Of a stretch of 41,903 nucleotides of DNA, positions 29,711-40,039 are shown one piece after another. The translations under genes were made by a program, and so were the position numbers. The notes beneath the pieces are model-generated. The model was not told where the DNA came from and searched no databases. It saw only the letters and a program-made list of their open reading frames with translations. This DNA comes from Pelagivirga sediminicola (GTDB lineage Bacteria > Pseudomonadota > Alphaproteobacteria > Rhodobacterales > Rhodobacteraceae): contig NZ_QCYH01000016.1 in NCBI RefSeq assembly GCF_003072125.1, positions 1 to 41,903 on the forward strand. Reading direction: 5' to 3'. Each line of letters opens with the position of its first letter. Within the stretch, counting starts at the first letter, position 1.

Positions 29711-29798
29711 CCGACGGAGGCTCCCGCAACCTGCCACCTGTGGCGCCGCCCGAAAAGCTGCGCTATAGCGGCGACACGCCAGACGAAGGAGCGCCAAA

Positions 29799-30419
29799 AT
29801 GAGCGACCAGGAGCAGCCGCAGATCTACCTGATCACCCCGCCGGAATTCGAGTTGAGCCAGTTTCAGGCGCAGCTATCGTCGGTGCTGGACAGTCACGCG
29901 GTGGCGTGCCTGCGCGTGTCGCTGGCCACCCATGACGAGGACCGCATCCTGCGCGCCGCCGATGCCTGCCGCGAGATCTGCCATGCGCGCGACGTGGCGA
30001 TCGTCATCGCCAGCCACATCGCCCTGGCCGAGCGTCTGGGCCTTGACGGCGTGCATCTGGGCGATGGCGCCCGCTCGGTGCGCAAGGCGCGCAAGGTGCT
30101 GGGGCCCGATGCGATCGTCGGCGCCTTCTGCGCCGGCTCGCGCCACGAGGGGATGAATGCGGGCGAGGCCGGGGCAGATTACGTCGCGTTCGGCCCGCTG
30201 GGCGCCTCGGCGCTCGGTGACGGCACCCAGGCCGAGCCGGAGCTGTTCCAATGGTGGAGCGAGATGATCGAGCTGCCCGTCGTCGCCGAAGGCGCGCTGG
30301 ACGAAAGCATCGTCAAGGCGCTGGCACCCGCGACCGATTTTTTCGCCATTGGCGAGGAGATCTGGACGCGGGACGATCCCGCCGCCGCCCTTGGCGATCT
30401 CATCGGCGCGATGCGCTAG
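29799..30419 (+). CDS. ThiE-like (thiamine phosphate synthase/TenI superfamily) protein, probably not a standard ThiE
   Basis: A 206-residue TIM-barrel protein recognisable by YLITPPEF, GLDGVHLGDG and ADYVAFGP. Key ThiE residues are changed: the QxRxK pyrophosphate motif reads CLRVSLAT, the ND pair before the metal site reads ASH, and the TxTK loop reads ASALGDG. Thiamine phosphate synthesis is therefore unlikely, and a related or regulatory activity is more plausible. No thiamine genes or TPP riboswitch lie nearby, which supports this. GAAGGAG lies before the ATG. It is divergent from trmJ and converges on olsA. Confidence 0.82.
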   Translation: MSDQEQPQIYLITPPEFELSQFQAQLSSVLDSHAVACLRVSLATHDEDRILRAADACREICHARDVAIVIASHIALAERLGLDGVHLGDGARSVRKARKVLGPDAIVGAFCAGSRHEGMNAGEAGADYVAFGPLGASALGDGTQAEPELFQWWSEMIELPVVAEGALDESIVKALAPATDFFAIGEEIWTRDDPAAALGDLIGAMR

Positions 30420-30429
30420 GAAGCATCGC

Positions 30430-31269
30430 CTACCCCGGCAGACCTTGCCGGGCGGGCGGCATCGCGCCGCGCACGATCCGCTCCGCCTCGGCCGCCAGCG
30501 CCTTGCGGTCCGCGAAATCGGCCACGTAGAGCGGCGCATGATAGATCAGCTCGACCCGCCCCGCGCGCGGCGCGGCGAAGACGGCGGCGGCGTGCGGCGC
30601 GAAATCCATGTCCCCGAACCAACCGTAGAACGCTGGATCGCGTCCCTTCGGCGCGTGATAGATGACCGTCACGGGCTGCACATGCATGATCGGCTTCAGC
30701 TCAGGCGACAGGAACGCCTGAAACAATGTCGGCTTGAACCGCAGCACGCGCAGCCCGTCCGTCGATGTGCCCTCGGGAAAGAAGACCAGTTGCTGGCCCG
30801 CCAGCAGGCGCGCCTTCAGCGCGGCGGTCTGCGCCTGCGCCTCGCGCGCGTCCCGCCGGATGAAGAGCGTGCCCGCCGCCCGCGCCAGAAAGCCGATGAC
30901 GGGCCAGCCTGATACCTCGGATTTGGACACGAAAACAATGCGGTGGCGCGCATTCAGCACGAATATATCCAGCCACGAGGAATGATTGGCCACCACCGCG
31001 CCCGCCTGCCGCATGGGCGTGCCCCGCAGCGTCAGGCGCAGCCCGAGAATGGCCAGACACGCGCGAAAGAAGCCCTGCACGACATAGCCCGAAACCGGGC
31101 GGCGCGCGCCCGCCAGCGGCCGCTCGACGAGGCGCACCAGCAGCAAAAGGGGCAGCAGGCAGACCAGAACGGCCAGCAGCAGCGCCGCGCGCCACGCGAT
31201 CCGGGCGCGGCCCATCGCACCGGGCGGCGGCGTTGCCATATCGGGCCGCGGCCAGTCCGGCACGCTCAC
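30430..31269 (-). CDS. olsA: Lyso-ornithine lipid O-acyltransferase OlsA (PlsC-like)
   Basis: A 1-acyl-glycerol-3-phosphate-acyltransferase-type protein of 279 residues. It has an N-terminal membrane helix (ALLLAVLVCLLPLLLLV), the NHSSWLD catalytic box, a GTLFIRRD block and FFPEGTST. Next to OlsB it most likely adds the second acyl chain to lyso-ornithine lipid, although PlsC activity is possible. The start is GTG at 31269, overlapping the olsB stop as GTGA; an ATG ten codons in is the alternative. The frame extends further but through olsB, in the wrong reading. Confidence 0.88.
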   Translation of the reverse strand: MSVPDWPRPDMATPPPGAMGRARIAWRAALLLAVLVCLLPLLLLVRLVERPLAGARRPVSGYVVQGFFRACLAILGLRLTLRGTPMRQAGAVVANHSSWLDIFVLNARHRIVFVSKSEVSGWPVIGFLARAAGTLFIRRDAREAQAQTAALKARLLAGQQLVFFPEGTSTDGLRVLRFKPTLFQAFLSPELKPIMHVQPVTVIYHAPKGRDPAFYGWFGDMDFAPHAAAVFAAPRAGRVELIYHAPLYVADFADRKALAAEAERIVRGAMPPARQGLPG

Positions 31270-32057
31270 GCGCCGCCCGCCGGGGCATAGATCGCGCGAT
31301 GCGCCGCGCTCAGCCGCGCCGTGTCGAGGATCAGGCAGACGTCCGTCGTGTTGAAGGGACGGTCGATGAACGCGCCGTCGCCCACATGGCCGCCAAGGCG
31401 CAGATAGGCCTTGATCAGCGGCGGCACCTGCAGCATCGCGGCGCGTCGGTCCAGCGTCTCTTCGGGGATCAAGTCCATCGGCTGGTATTGCAGCGACCGC
31501 GCGCGCAGACCCGGCGGCGCCAGATGCCGGTGATGCAGCAGCGACAGCGGCGCCGCCAGCGCGGCGGGATCGGTCCCGCGAAAGCTGGCCACGCCGAACA
31601 GCACCTCGGCGCCGTCCTCGGCAACATACCGCGCCAGCCCCTGCCACAGGTGCAACAGCGCGTCGCCGCCCCGATACCGCGCATCAATGCACGAGCGCCC
31701 CATCTCCAGCAGGCGCCGGCCGGACGCGCGCAGCGGGGCCAGATCATATTCATCCTCGGAATAGAACTGCCCGGCCAATGCCGCCCGCCCCTGCGGCAAC
31801 AGGCGGTAGACGCCGATCACCTGCGCCTCGGGCGGTCCCGGCAGGGCGCGATCGCGCAGCAGCAGATGATCGAACCATTGATCGAACCGGTCCGCCTCGA
31901 TGCCCGCGGCATGATCGACCATCTCGCCGCTGCCGCCCAGTTCGGCCACGAAGACGCGGTATCGCAGACGCTGCGCCGCGCGCAGATCGGCAGGGCCGTC
32001 CGCCAACGTGACCTCGAATTCCGGAAGGGGGCCGCTTCGGGCCGCGCGCGTTTTCAT
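31266..32057 (-). CDS. olsB: Ornithine-acyl-ACP N-acyltransferase OlsB
   Basis: A GNAT-fold acyltransferase of 263 residues that makes lyso-ornithine lipid from ornithine and 3-hydroxyacyl-ACP. It has the family features LRYRVFVAELGG, the EADRFDQWFDHLLL segment, LEMGRSCIDARYR, and LIKAYLRLGGHVGDG near the C-terminus. I start it at the ATG at 32057, which has GAGGA upstream; an ATG at 32075 with weaker GGGAAA is possible. It is translationally coupled to olsA. Ornithine lipids replace phospholipids when phosphate is scarce. Upstream is a 117-bp inverted-repeat element. Confidence 0.93.
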   Translation of the reverse strand: MKTRAARSGPLPEFEVTLADGPADLRAAQRLRYRVFVAELGGSGEMVDHAAGIEADRFDQWFDHLLLRDRALPGPPEAQVIGVYRLLPQGRAALAGQFYSEDEYDLAPLRASGRRLLEMGRSCIDARYRGGDALLHLWQGLARYVAEDGAEVLFGVASFRGTDPAALAAPLSLLHHRHLAPPGLRARSLQYQPMDLIPEETLDRRAAMLQVPPLIKAYLRLGGHVGDGAFIDRPFNTTDVCLILDTARLSAAHRAIYAPAGGA

Positions 32058-32164
32058 TCTGTCCTCGGGCGACATGCGGTTTCCCGCCTTCTACGGGCGG
32101 TGCGGCACGATGGCAACATTGCCGCCAATCAATGCGTGACCTCCGCCGCGCCTCTCGCTACCGC

Positions 32165-32281
32165 CTAAAGCGTTTCGCCTTTATCCTGAGACATCAGATA
32201 AGGGCGATACGCGCGCAACGCTGATATGTCACGGGCGTTTCGCGAAAATCAGTGATTCAGGTTTTTCGCAAAACGCTTTAG
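32165..32281. repeat. 117-bp terminal-inverted-repeat element (MITE-like)
   Basis: CTAAAGCGTTTCGC at the left end is repeated in inverted form at the right end (32268-32281) with one mismatch. Inside are two further hairpins: CCTTTAT/ATAAGGG around CTGA-GACA-TCAG (32178-32204, one bulge and one wobble) and GCGTTT..GCGAAAA/TTTTCGC..AAACGC (32235-32276). No gene is inside. The AT-rich, highly folded structure is unlike the flanks. I recall near-identical intergenic elements in Roseobacter genomes; it is probably a non-autonomous mobile element or a folded 3'-end RNA element. Confidence 0.75.
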
Positions 32282-32345
32282 GTTGATCTGCGCAGGATAA
32301 TTCACCTGCCAATTCTCGCCGGGGTTAATCATTTGGTAACCAACA

Positions 32346-32528
32346 TCACGGATCAAGAACCGGCAGCAGCGCAACGCGGCTGGCGTCTATCACCACCTTG
32401 CCCGCATCGGGGAAATTCACCGTGACCTTGCCTGCCACATTCGATTGCACCTGGCCGACGCCCCATTCGGGGCGGCTCGGTGCCTCGACCCGCATGCCGG
32501 GTTCAAGAAATGCTGCGAAATCGCTCAT
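32346..32528 (-). CDS. DUF3553 small protein
   Basis: A 60-residue protein. FLEPGMRVEAPSRPEWGVGQVQSNVAGKVTVNF fits the short SH3/Tudor-like DUF3553 fold, related to domains at the ends of some UvrD/CarD-type proteins. Function unknown; nucleic-acid or polymerase contact is a reasonable guess. AAAGGC precedes the ATG at 32528. It is divergent from chpT with only 27 bp between the two starts, so they share a control region. Confidence 0.78.
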   Translation of the reverse strand: MSDFAAFLEPGMRVEAPSRPEWGVGQVQSNVAGKVTVNFPDAGKVVIDASRVALLPVLDP

Positions 32529-32555
32529 CCATGCGCCTTTGCCGAAAGGAATCCG

Positions 32556-33158
32556 ATGACCCATCTTAACCGCAATCTGGGCGCGCTGATAGGCTCGCGC
32601 ATCTGTCATGACCTGATCAGCCCGGTCGGCGCCATTTCGAACGGGCTGGAGCTGCTCGGTCTTGCCGGGGTGCCGGACGGGCCGGAACTGGCGCTGGTGG
32701 CCGACAGCGCGGCCAATGCCAATGCGCGGCTGCGGTTTTTCCGCGTGGCGTTCGGCCTGTCGAGCGAGGCGCAAAGCATGACCGCGCGCGAGATCCGTGC
32801 CATCCTCGGCGATGTCTACACCGCCAAGATGCACTGCGACTGGCAGGTGGAGGGCCCACTGCCGCGGCGCATGGCGCAGGCGGCGTTTCTGGCGATACTC
32901 TGCGCCGAGCAGGCCGCGCCCTTCGGCGGCACGGTGACGATCACCGGAAGCGAGGCGCGGCTGCGCGTCGCCGCCACCGGCGGTCGGCTGGCCCCGCAGG
33001 AGGCCCATTGGGCGTGGCTGACCGGTGATGCGCCGGGCGATGTGGACACCCTGCCCGCCGCGCAGGTGCAATTCGCGCTTCTGCCGGATCTTCTGTCGCA
33101 GATGGGGCGCCGCGCCGAGCTGTCGCTTGGCGCCGATGAGGCCGCGCTGGAGTTCTGA
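32556..33158 (+). CDS. chpT: Histidine phosphotransferase ChpT
   Basis: A 200-residue dimeric phosphotransferase with a degenerate histidine-kinase fold. It carries phosphate from the hybrid kinase CckA to CtrA and CpdR in the alphaproteobacterial cell-cycle or motility pathway. The phospho-accepting histidine is in RICHDLISPVGAISNGLELL, near residue 19, and the ATP-binding-like C-terminal half has lost kinase motifs. The frame is open from 32445, but AAGGA six bases before the ATG at 32556 fixes the start. It converges on proA. Confidence 0.93.
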   Translation: MTHLNRNLGALIGSRICHDLISPVGAISNGLELLGLAGVPDGPELALVADSAANANARLRFFRVAFGLSSEAQSMTAREIRAILGDVYTAKMHCDWQVEGPLPRRMAQAAFLAILCAEQAAPFGGTVTITGSEARLRVAATGGRLAPQEAHWAWLTGDAPGDVDTLPAAQVQFALLPDLLSQMGRRAELSLGADEAALEF

Positions 33159-33175
33159 GGCGAAAGGCGCGCGGA

Positions 33176-34441
33176 TCAGGCGCGCACGGCGCCGTCGCCC
33201 GTCACCAGATACTTGAAGCTGGTCAGCTGCGCCGCCCCCACCGGCCCGCGCGCATGCAGCTTACCGGTGGCGATGCCGATCTCGGCGCCCATGCCGAATT
33301 CGCCGCCATCGGCGAATTGCGTTGACGTGTTGTGCATCAGGATGGCGCTGTCGACCTGCGCAAAAAACGCCTGCACCGCGGCCGGATCCTCGCTGATGAT
33401 GCAATCGGTATGGTGCGAGCCGTATTGCTCGATATGCCCGATGGCAAGGCCCAGATCCCCCACCACGCGTGCGGCGATGATGCTGTCGAGATATTCATGC
33501 CCCCAATCCTCCTCGCGCGCGGGCACGGTGCCGTCGATGGCCGACAACGTCTCGTCCGCGCGCACCTCCACGCCCTCGGCGATGAGCGCGCGGATCAGGT
33601 CATTGCCCAGACCGCCCACCAGATCGCGGTGAATGAGCAGACATTCGGCGGCCCCGCAAATGCCGGTGCGGCGCGTCTTGGCGTTCAGCACCACGCGCAT
33701 CGCCTTTTGCGCATCGGCGGCGGCATCGACATAGACATGCACGACCCCTTCCAGATGCGCGAAAACGGGCACGCGCGCCTCGCGCTGGACCAGCCCGACC
33801 AGTGCCTTGCCGCCGCGCGGCACGATCACGTCGATGCTGCCGGTCATGGTCAGCATCTCGCTGACGGCGGCGCGGTCGCGCGTCGGCACCAGCTGGATCG
33901 CCTCTTCGGGCAGACCGGCCTCGCGCAGACCCTGCTTGAGACAGGCATGGATCGCGCGCGAGCTGTGATAGCTCTCCGAGCCGCCGCGCAGGATCACGGC
34001 ATTGCCCGCCTTCAGACAGAGCGCGCCGGCATCGGCCGTCACGTTCGGGCGGCTCTCGTAGATGACGCCGATCACGCCGAGGGGCGTGCTGACGCGGCGG
34101 ATATGGATGCCGCTCGGCTGGTCCCATTCGGCCAGAACCTTGCCCACCGGATCGGGCTGATCGGCCACGTTGCGCAAACCGTCCGCGATGGCGCGCACGC
34201 GCCCCTCGTCCAGCATCAGCCGGTCCAGCATGGCATCGCTCAGCCCCTTTTCGCGCGCCGCCGCCACGTCCTTGGCATTGGATTCGATGATCGCGGCGCG
34301 GCGTGCCCAGACCGCGTCGGCGGCGCTGCGCAGGGCGGTATCCTTGCGGTCCGTGTCGGTCACGGCCAGCTCGGTCGCCGCGGCGCGGGCGCAGGCGCCC
34401 ATGCGGGCCATCAGGGCGGGAATGTCTTGGGGTTCGGTCAT
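33176..34441 (-). CDS. proA: Gamma-glutamyl phosphate reductase
   Basis: A 421-residue NADPH-dependent enzyme, second step of proline synthesis, converting glutamyl-5-phosphate to glutamate semialdehyde. It belongs to the aldehyde-dehydrogenase fold, with the catalytic cysteine in RTGICGAAE and the nucleotide-binding [12 protein letters not shown] segment. The ATG at 34441, with AAGGAG 9 bases upstream, is preferred to the start seven codons earlier. It follows proB by 36 bp. Confidence 0.97.
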   Translation of the reverse strand: MTEPQDIPALMARMGACARAAATELAVTDTDRKDTALRSAADAVWARRAAIIESNAKDVAAAREKGLSDAMLDRLMLDEGRVRAIADGLRNVADQPDPVGKVLAEWDQPSGIHIRRVSTPLGVIGVIYESRPNVTADAGALCLKAGNAVILRGGSESYHSSRAIHACLKQGLREAGLPEEAIQLVPTRDRAAVSEMLTMTGSIDVIVPRGGKALVGLVQREARVPVFAHLEGVVHVYVDAAADAQKAMRVVLNAKTRRTGICGAAECLLIHRDLVGGLGNDLIRALIAEGVEVRADETLSAIDGTVPAREEDWGHEYLDSIIAARVVGDLGLAIGHIEQYGSHHTDCIISEDPAAVQAFFAQVDSAILMHNTSTQFADGGEFGMGAEIGIATGKLHARGPVGAAQLTSFKYLVTGDGAVRA

Positions 34442-34477
34442 CGGATCGGCTCCTTGCCGCAAATCGGTGTCGGGGCG

Positions 34478-37228
<2,751 letters not shown>

Positions 37229-37413
37229 GATGAGCCTCCTTTCCAGAAGCGCGGGCAGTCAGGTGATCGCCGCAGGTGGCAGGCCCTTCGGCATCGCGGC
37301 GCGCAAGCCGATGCGCGGCGCCAGCCTCAGGATAGCCGGTGTTAACATCCGAGGGTTTAAAAAGGTTTCACGTCAGCGTGATAGGCTGCATTCACCCGCC
37401 CTGCCGCCTCAAG

Positions 37414-37446
37414 GCAAAAAGGGGACCGGCGTCACCGCCGATCCCC
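37414..37446 (-). terminator. Rho-independent terminator of rplU-rpmA
   Basis: On the minus strand GGGGATCGGCG-GTGA-CGCCGGTCCCC (37446-37421, one mismatch) is followed by five T (37420-37416). It lies about 50 bp after the rpmA stop. Confidence 0.85.
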
Positions 37447-37497
37447 TGATTTGTCCGGCCGGGCAAAAGTCGGCCCATCGGCCGACATGCTCCCCGC

Positions 37498-37767
37498 TTA
37501 CTCGGCGGCGTCGGCCACCGGCAGGACGGAGATGAACTTGCGTCCCTTCAGCCCGGTGTGAAACTTCACATTTCCCTCGATCGTGGCATAGATCGTGTGA
37601 TCCTTGCCCAGACCGACGCCTTCGCCCGGCCACATCTTGGTGCCGCGCTGGCGCATGATGATGTTGCCCGGGATGACCGATTCGCCACCATATTTCTTGA
37701 CGCCAAGGCGACGGCCCGCGCTGTCGCGGCCGTTACGGGATGAACCGCCTGCTTTTTTATGTGCCAT
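37498..37767 (-). CDS. rpmA: 50S ribosomal protein L27
   Basis: An 89-residue protein that contacts tRNA ends at the peptidyl-transferase centre. The N-terminus [16 protein letters not shown] is the standard form with no cleaved leader, followed by [10 protein letters not shown] and [20 protein letters not shown]. It starts 11 bp after rplU and is followed by a terminator, so it ends the rplU-rpmA transcript. Confidence 0.98.
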   Translation of the reverse strand: MAHKKAGGSSRNGRDSAGRRLGVKKYGGESVIPGNIIMRQRGTKMWPGEGVGLGKDHTIYATIEGNVKFHTGLKGRKFISVLPVADAAE

Positions 37768-37778
37768 CTGGTCTCTCC

Positions 37779-38480
37779 TTAACCTTTGGTCAGTTCTTTG
37801 GCCTGATCGATCCAGCCTTCGCGCTCGATCCGGCCCTTGAACGACAGTTTCTCGTCCATATCAGCAACGTCCGCCTCGGTCCATCCCGCGATCTGGGCAA
37901 AGCTGGTCACGCCGTTCTCGTGCAGCTTCTTCTCCAGCGCGGGACCGACGCCCGACAGCTTCTTGAGATCGTCGCCGCCAGCAGCGGCTTTCTTGGGCGC
38001 GGCCTTCTTCTTCTCGGCGGACTTCTCTTCGGCCTGACCTTCGCTGACGCGCTTCTTCATCTCGGCCTGCTGGGTCTTGTTCTTGGCATATTGCCCGTCC
38101 GAGACGACAGCGGCGCCCGAGACCGAGCCTGCGCCGATCGCGGCCTTGACGCCGGACTTGTCCGCGCCCTTGTCCATGATGTCGGTCACGCGCAGCAGCG
38201 TCAGCTGCTGGCGGTGGCCCTTGGTGCGCTGCGAGCCATGCTTGCGGCGGCGCTTGACGAAGTGGATGACCTTGTCACCCTTGATTTGGTCGATGACCTC
38301 GGCCTGAACGCAGGCGCCCTCGATCAGGGGCGCGCCGACGACCGGGCTGTCGCCGCCCAGCATCAGAACCTCGTTGAATTGAACCGTCTCGCCCGCTTCG
38401 GCGGCCAGTTTCTCGACACGCAGCATATCGCCGGACTGAACCCGATACTGCTTGCCTCCGGTTTTAAGAACCGCAAACAT
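37779..38480 (-). CDS. rplU: 50S ribosomal protein L21 with C-terminal helix-hairpin-helix extension
   Basis: A 233-residue protein, over twice the usual L21 length (about 103). Residues 1-103 are normal L21 ([33 protein letters not shown]). A charged, lysine- and alanine-rich linker follows (about 130-168), then a helix-hairpin-helix-like domain ([17 protein letters not shown] and [14 protein letters not shown] [10 protein letters not shown]). I recall similar tails on L21 and on NuoE in Rhodobacterales. It may bind nucleic acid; its role on the ribosome is unknown. AAGGAAAG precedes the start. Confidence 0.96.
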   Translation of the reverse strand: MFAVLKTGGKQYRVQSGDMLRVEKLAAEAGETVQFNEVLMLGGDSPVVGAPLIEGACVQAEVIDQIKGDKVIHFVKRRRKHGSQRTKGHRQQLTLLRVTDIMDKGADKSGVKAAIGAGSVSGAAVVSDGQYAKNKTQQAEMKKRVSEGQAEEKSAEKKKAAPKKAAAGGDDLKKLSGVGPALEKKLHENGVTSFAQIAGWTEADVADMDEKLSFKGRIEREGWIDQAKELTKG

Positions 38481-38621
38481 CCGTCTTTCCTTCGCTTTTC
38501 CGCGTCCGCCGGTCCCCTTGCGGGTGTTCGCGGCCCCTCGCGGGCCACCTTGGACAGCGCGCCAGATCTGGCGTCATGTAAACACTCCCGGACGCAAGGC
38601 TCGCCCTTGCCGGGATGCGGG

Positions 38622-38650
38622 CTTATCAGGCGATCGCGCGGCCAAGTCAA
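38622..38650 (-). promoter_or_regulatory. rplU-rpmA promoter
   Basis: TTGACT (38650-38645) and GATAAG (38627-38622) have 17-bp spacing on the minus strand. The leader of about 135 nt contains a GCAAGG/CCTTGC hairpin and the palindrome CGCCAGATCTGGCG (about 38561-38574), possible control elements for ribosomal protein synthesis. Confidence 0.65.
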
Positions 38651-38703
38651 CCCCGTTTTCCGCCCCGCGCGGGCGCGGCGGTCAACGGTCGCGGGCGCCG
38701 CCA

Positions 38704-39588
38704 TCACAATGGCGCACTGACCATCCAGCTGCCCGCCATGTGGCCCAGGATATAGGCCATCTGGTCGTACATCCCGTTATAGCCATCAAAGAGCGCCGCG
38801 TTCAGATCGCGGCCCGCCTGCGTGCCGAAGAACACCACGTAGGCGTCCATCTGCTCTGGGCTCAGCGGCGCGCACGCGGCCATCAGAAAGGCCATAATCC
38901 ATTCTTCGGTATCGCGGCGCGTCTGTTCCAGATCGGCGGTCACGACATCGCTCAGCTCCTCGCCATCGGCTGCAGGGCCCGGCGCGCCCGCATCCATGAC
39001 GCCGCTCCAGAACATCATGTCGCCATTCAGCGCCGCCGCGACGTTCCGCTCGATCAGATCGCCACTGTCGATCAGTTGCCGGATCTGGCCCAGAAGCCGC
39101 GCTTGAGGCCCGTCCGTCGCCGCTTCGCCGGCCTGTGCTGCAGCGCGCGCAGCCTCCTCCTCCGCCGGATCCAGAAAGGCGCGCCGCGCGTCCAGCTCTG
39201 CCCGCACCGCCATGCGCCCCGCCTCGCTCTCGAAAAAGGCCAGCATCGGAGCCAGATCGGCGCCCTTCAGGCTGCGCTCCAGCCCCTGCAGGACCAACTC
39301 CTGCATGCGCGCCGGATCATAAAGCTGCGCCACCTGAGCGCGCCACGCGGCATGGTCCACATCGGGCAGCATCGTCGCCGCGATCTGATCGGAATAGACC
39401 AGCCCCTCGTCGCGCATGATCTCGACGCTCTCGGCCACGCGAAGCGCGCGCGCAAGCGCCTCGATCGGCGCCGCGCGCTCCTGCGCTGCCGCACCAAGGG
39501 CGCCGCAAAACCACAGAATGCACAAAACCGCCACCGAGGCACTTCTTGCCGCCGCCGCCCGCCAAGCCCGACCGATCACATCTTGCAT
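38704..39588 (-). CDS. DUF2059-type periplasmic protein
   Basis: A 294-residue exported protein. An N-terminal signal peptide (hydrophobic run VAVLCILWFCGALG, probable cut after AAAQ) is followed by helical repeats resembling DUF2059, with LAPMLAFFESEAGRMAV and MDAYVVFFGTQAGRDLNAALFDGYN as two copies of the same pattern. Function unknown. The ATG at 39588 has GAGGG six bases upstream; a GTG one codon earlier is possible. It stands alone between the rplU promoter and tRNA-Ser. Confidence 0.82.
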   Translation of the reverse strand: MQDVIGRAWRAAAARSASVAVLCILWFCGALGAAAQERAAPIEALARALRVAESVEIMRDEGLVYSDQIAATMLPDVDHAAWRAQVAQLYDPARMQELVLQGLERSLKGADLAPMLAFFESEAGRMAVRAELDARRAFLDPAEEEAARAAAQAGEAATDGPQARLLGQIRQLIDSGDLIERNVAAALNGDMMFWSGVMDAGAPGPAADGEELSDVVTADLEQTRRDTEEWIMAFLMAACAPLSPEQMDAYVVFFGTQAGRDLNAALFDGYNGMYDQMAYILGHMAGSWMVSAPL

Positions 39589-39804
39589 CACATTCCCTCG
39601 TCACATGCCCCGCTCGCGCCCCAGCCTATCCCAGCCGCCCGCCGGCGGCACCCGGAAAATCGGCACGCCCCGCCCCGCCCGGCCAGATCCCGCCTTGCCC
39701 GGCAGCGCGCGGAACCATCAAATTCATCCCTGCCACGTGATTTTCGGCAAACCCCCTTGCCCCTCTCGGAAAACCGATCTAAAGCGCACCCACCAGACCC
39801 CCGC

Positions 39805-39894
39805 GGAGAGGTGCCGGAGTGGTCGAACGGGGCGGTCTCGAAAACCGTTGAGGGTGCAAGCCTTCCCAGGGTTCGAATCCCTGTCTCTCCGCCA
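39805..39894 (+). tRNA. tRNA-Ser (anticodon CGA), with encoded CCA
   Basis: The acceptor stem GGAGAGG pairs with the 3' strand before GCCA, the anticodon loop CTCGAAA gives CGA, a long class II variable arm follows (GAGGGTGCAAGCCTTC), and the T arm CAGGG-TTCGAAT-CCCTG is complete. CCA is encoded at 39892-39894. A low-GC sequence and a recombinase gene begin directly downstream, so the 3' end is probably the attachment site of an integrated element. Confidence 0.96.
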
Positions 39895-39990
39895 AAACTT
39901 GCGAGTTGAGAATTAAATTCCACTTGTAAATCAATTGATTAGCCCGCAAGCTGGCAGTGAGTATTACGTACACCTCTTGATCCGCTGAAC

Positions 39991-40014
39991 ATTTCGCCAC
40001 ACATTTTGCCACAC
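39991..40014 (+). repeat. Tandem 12-bp direct repeats upstream of the integrase
   Basis: ATTTCGCCACAC (39991-40002) and ATTTTGCCACAC (40003-40014) differ at one base and abut each other, 97 bp downstream of tRNA-Ser. They fit arm-type integrase binding sites or an operator for the integrase gene. Confidence 0.55.
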
Positions 40015-40039
40015 AGATGGGCAGTTGGGATGGTATGAG

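Noticed and set aside
29680..29798. Possible TPP riboswitch upstream of the ThiE-like gene
   Set aside because: The conserved THI-box sequences are not present.
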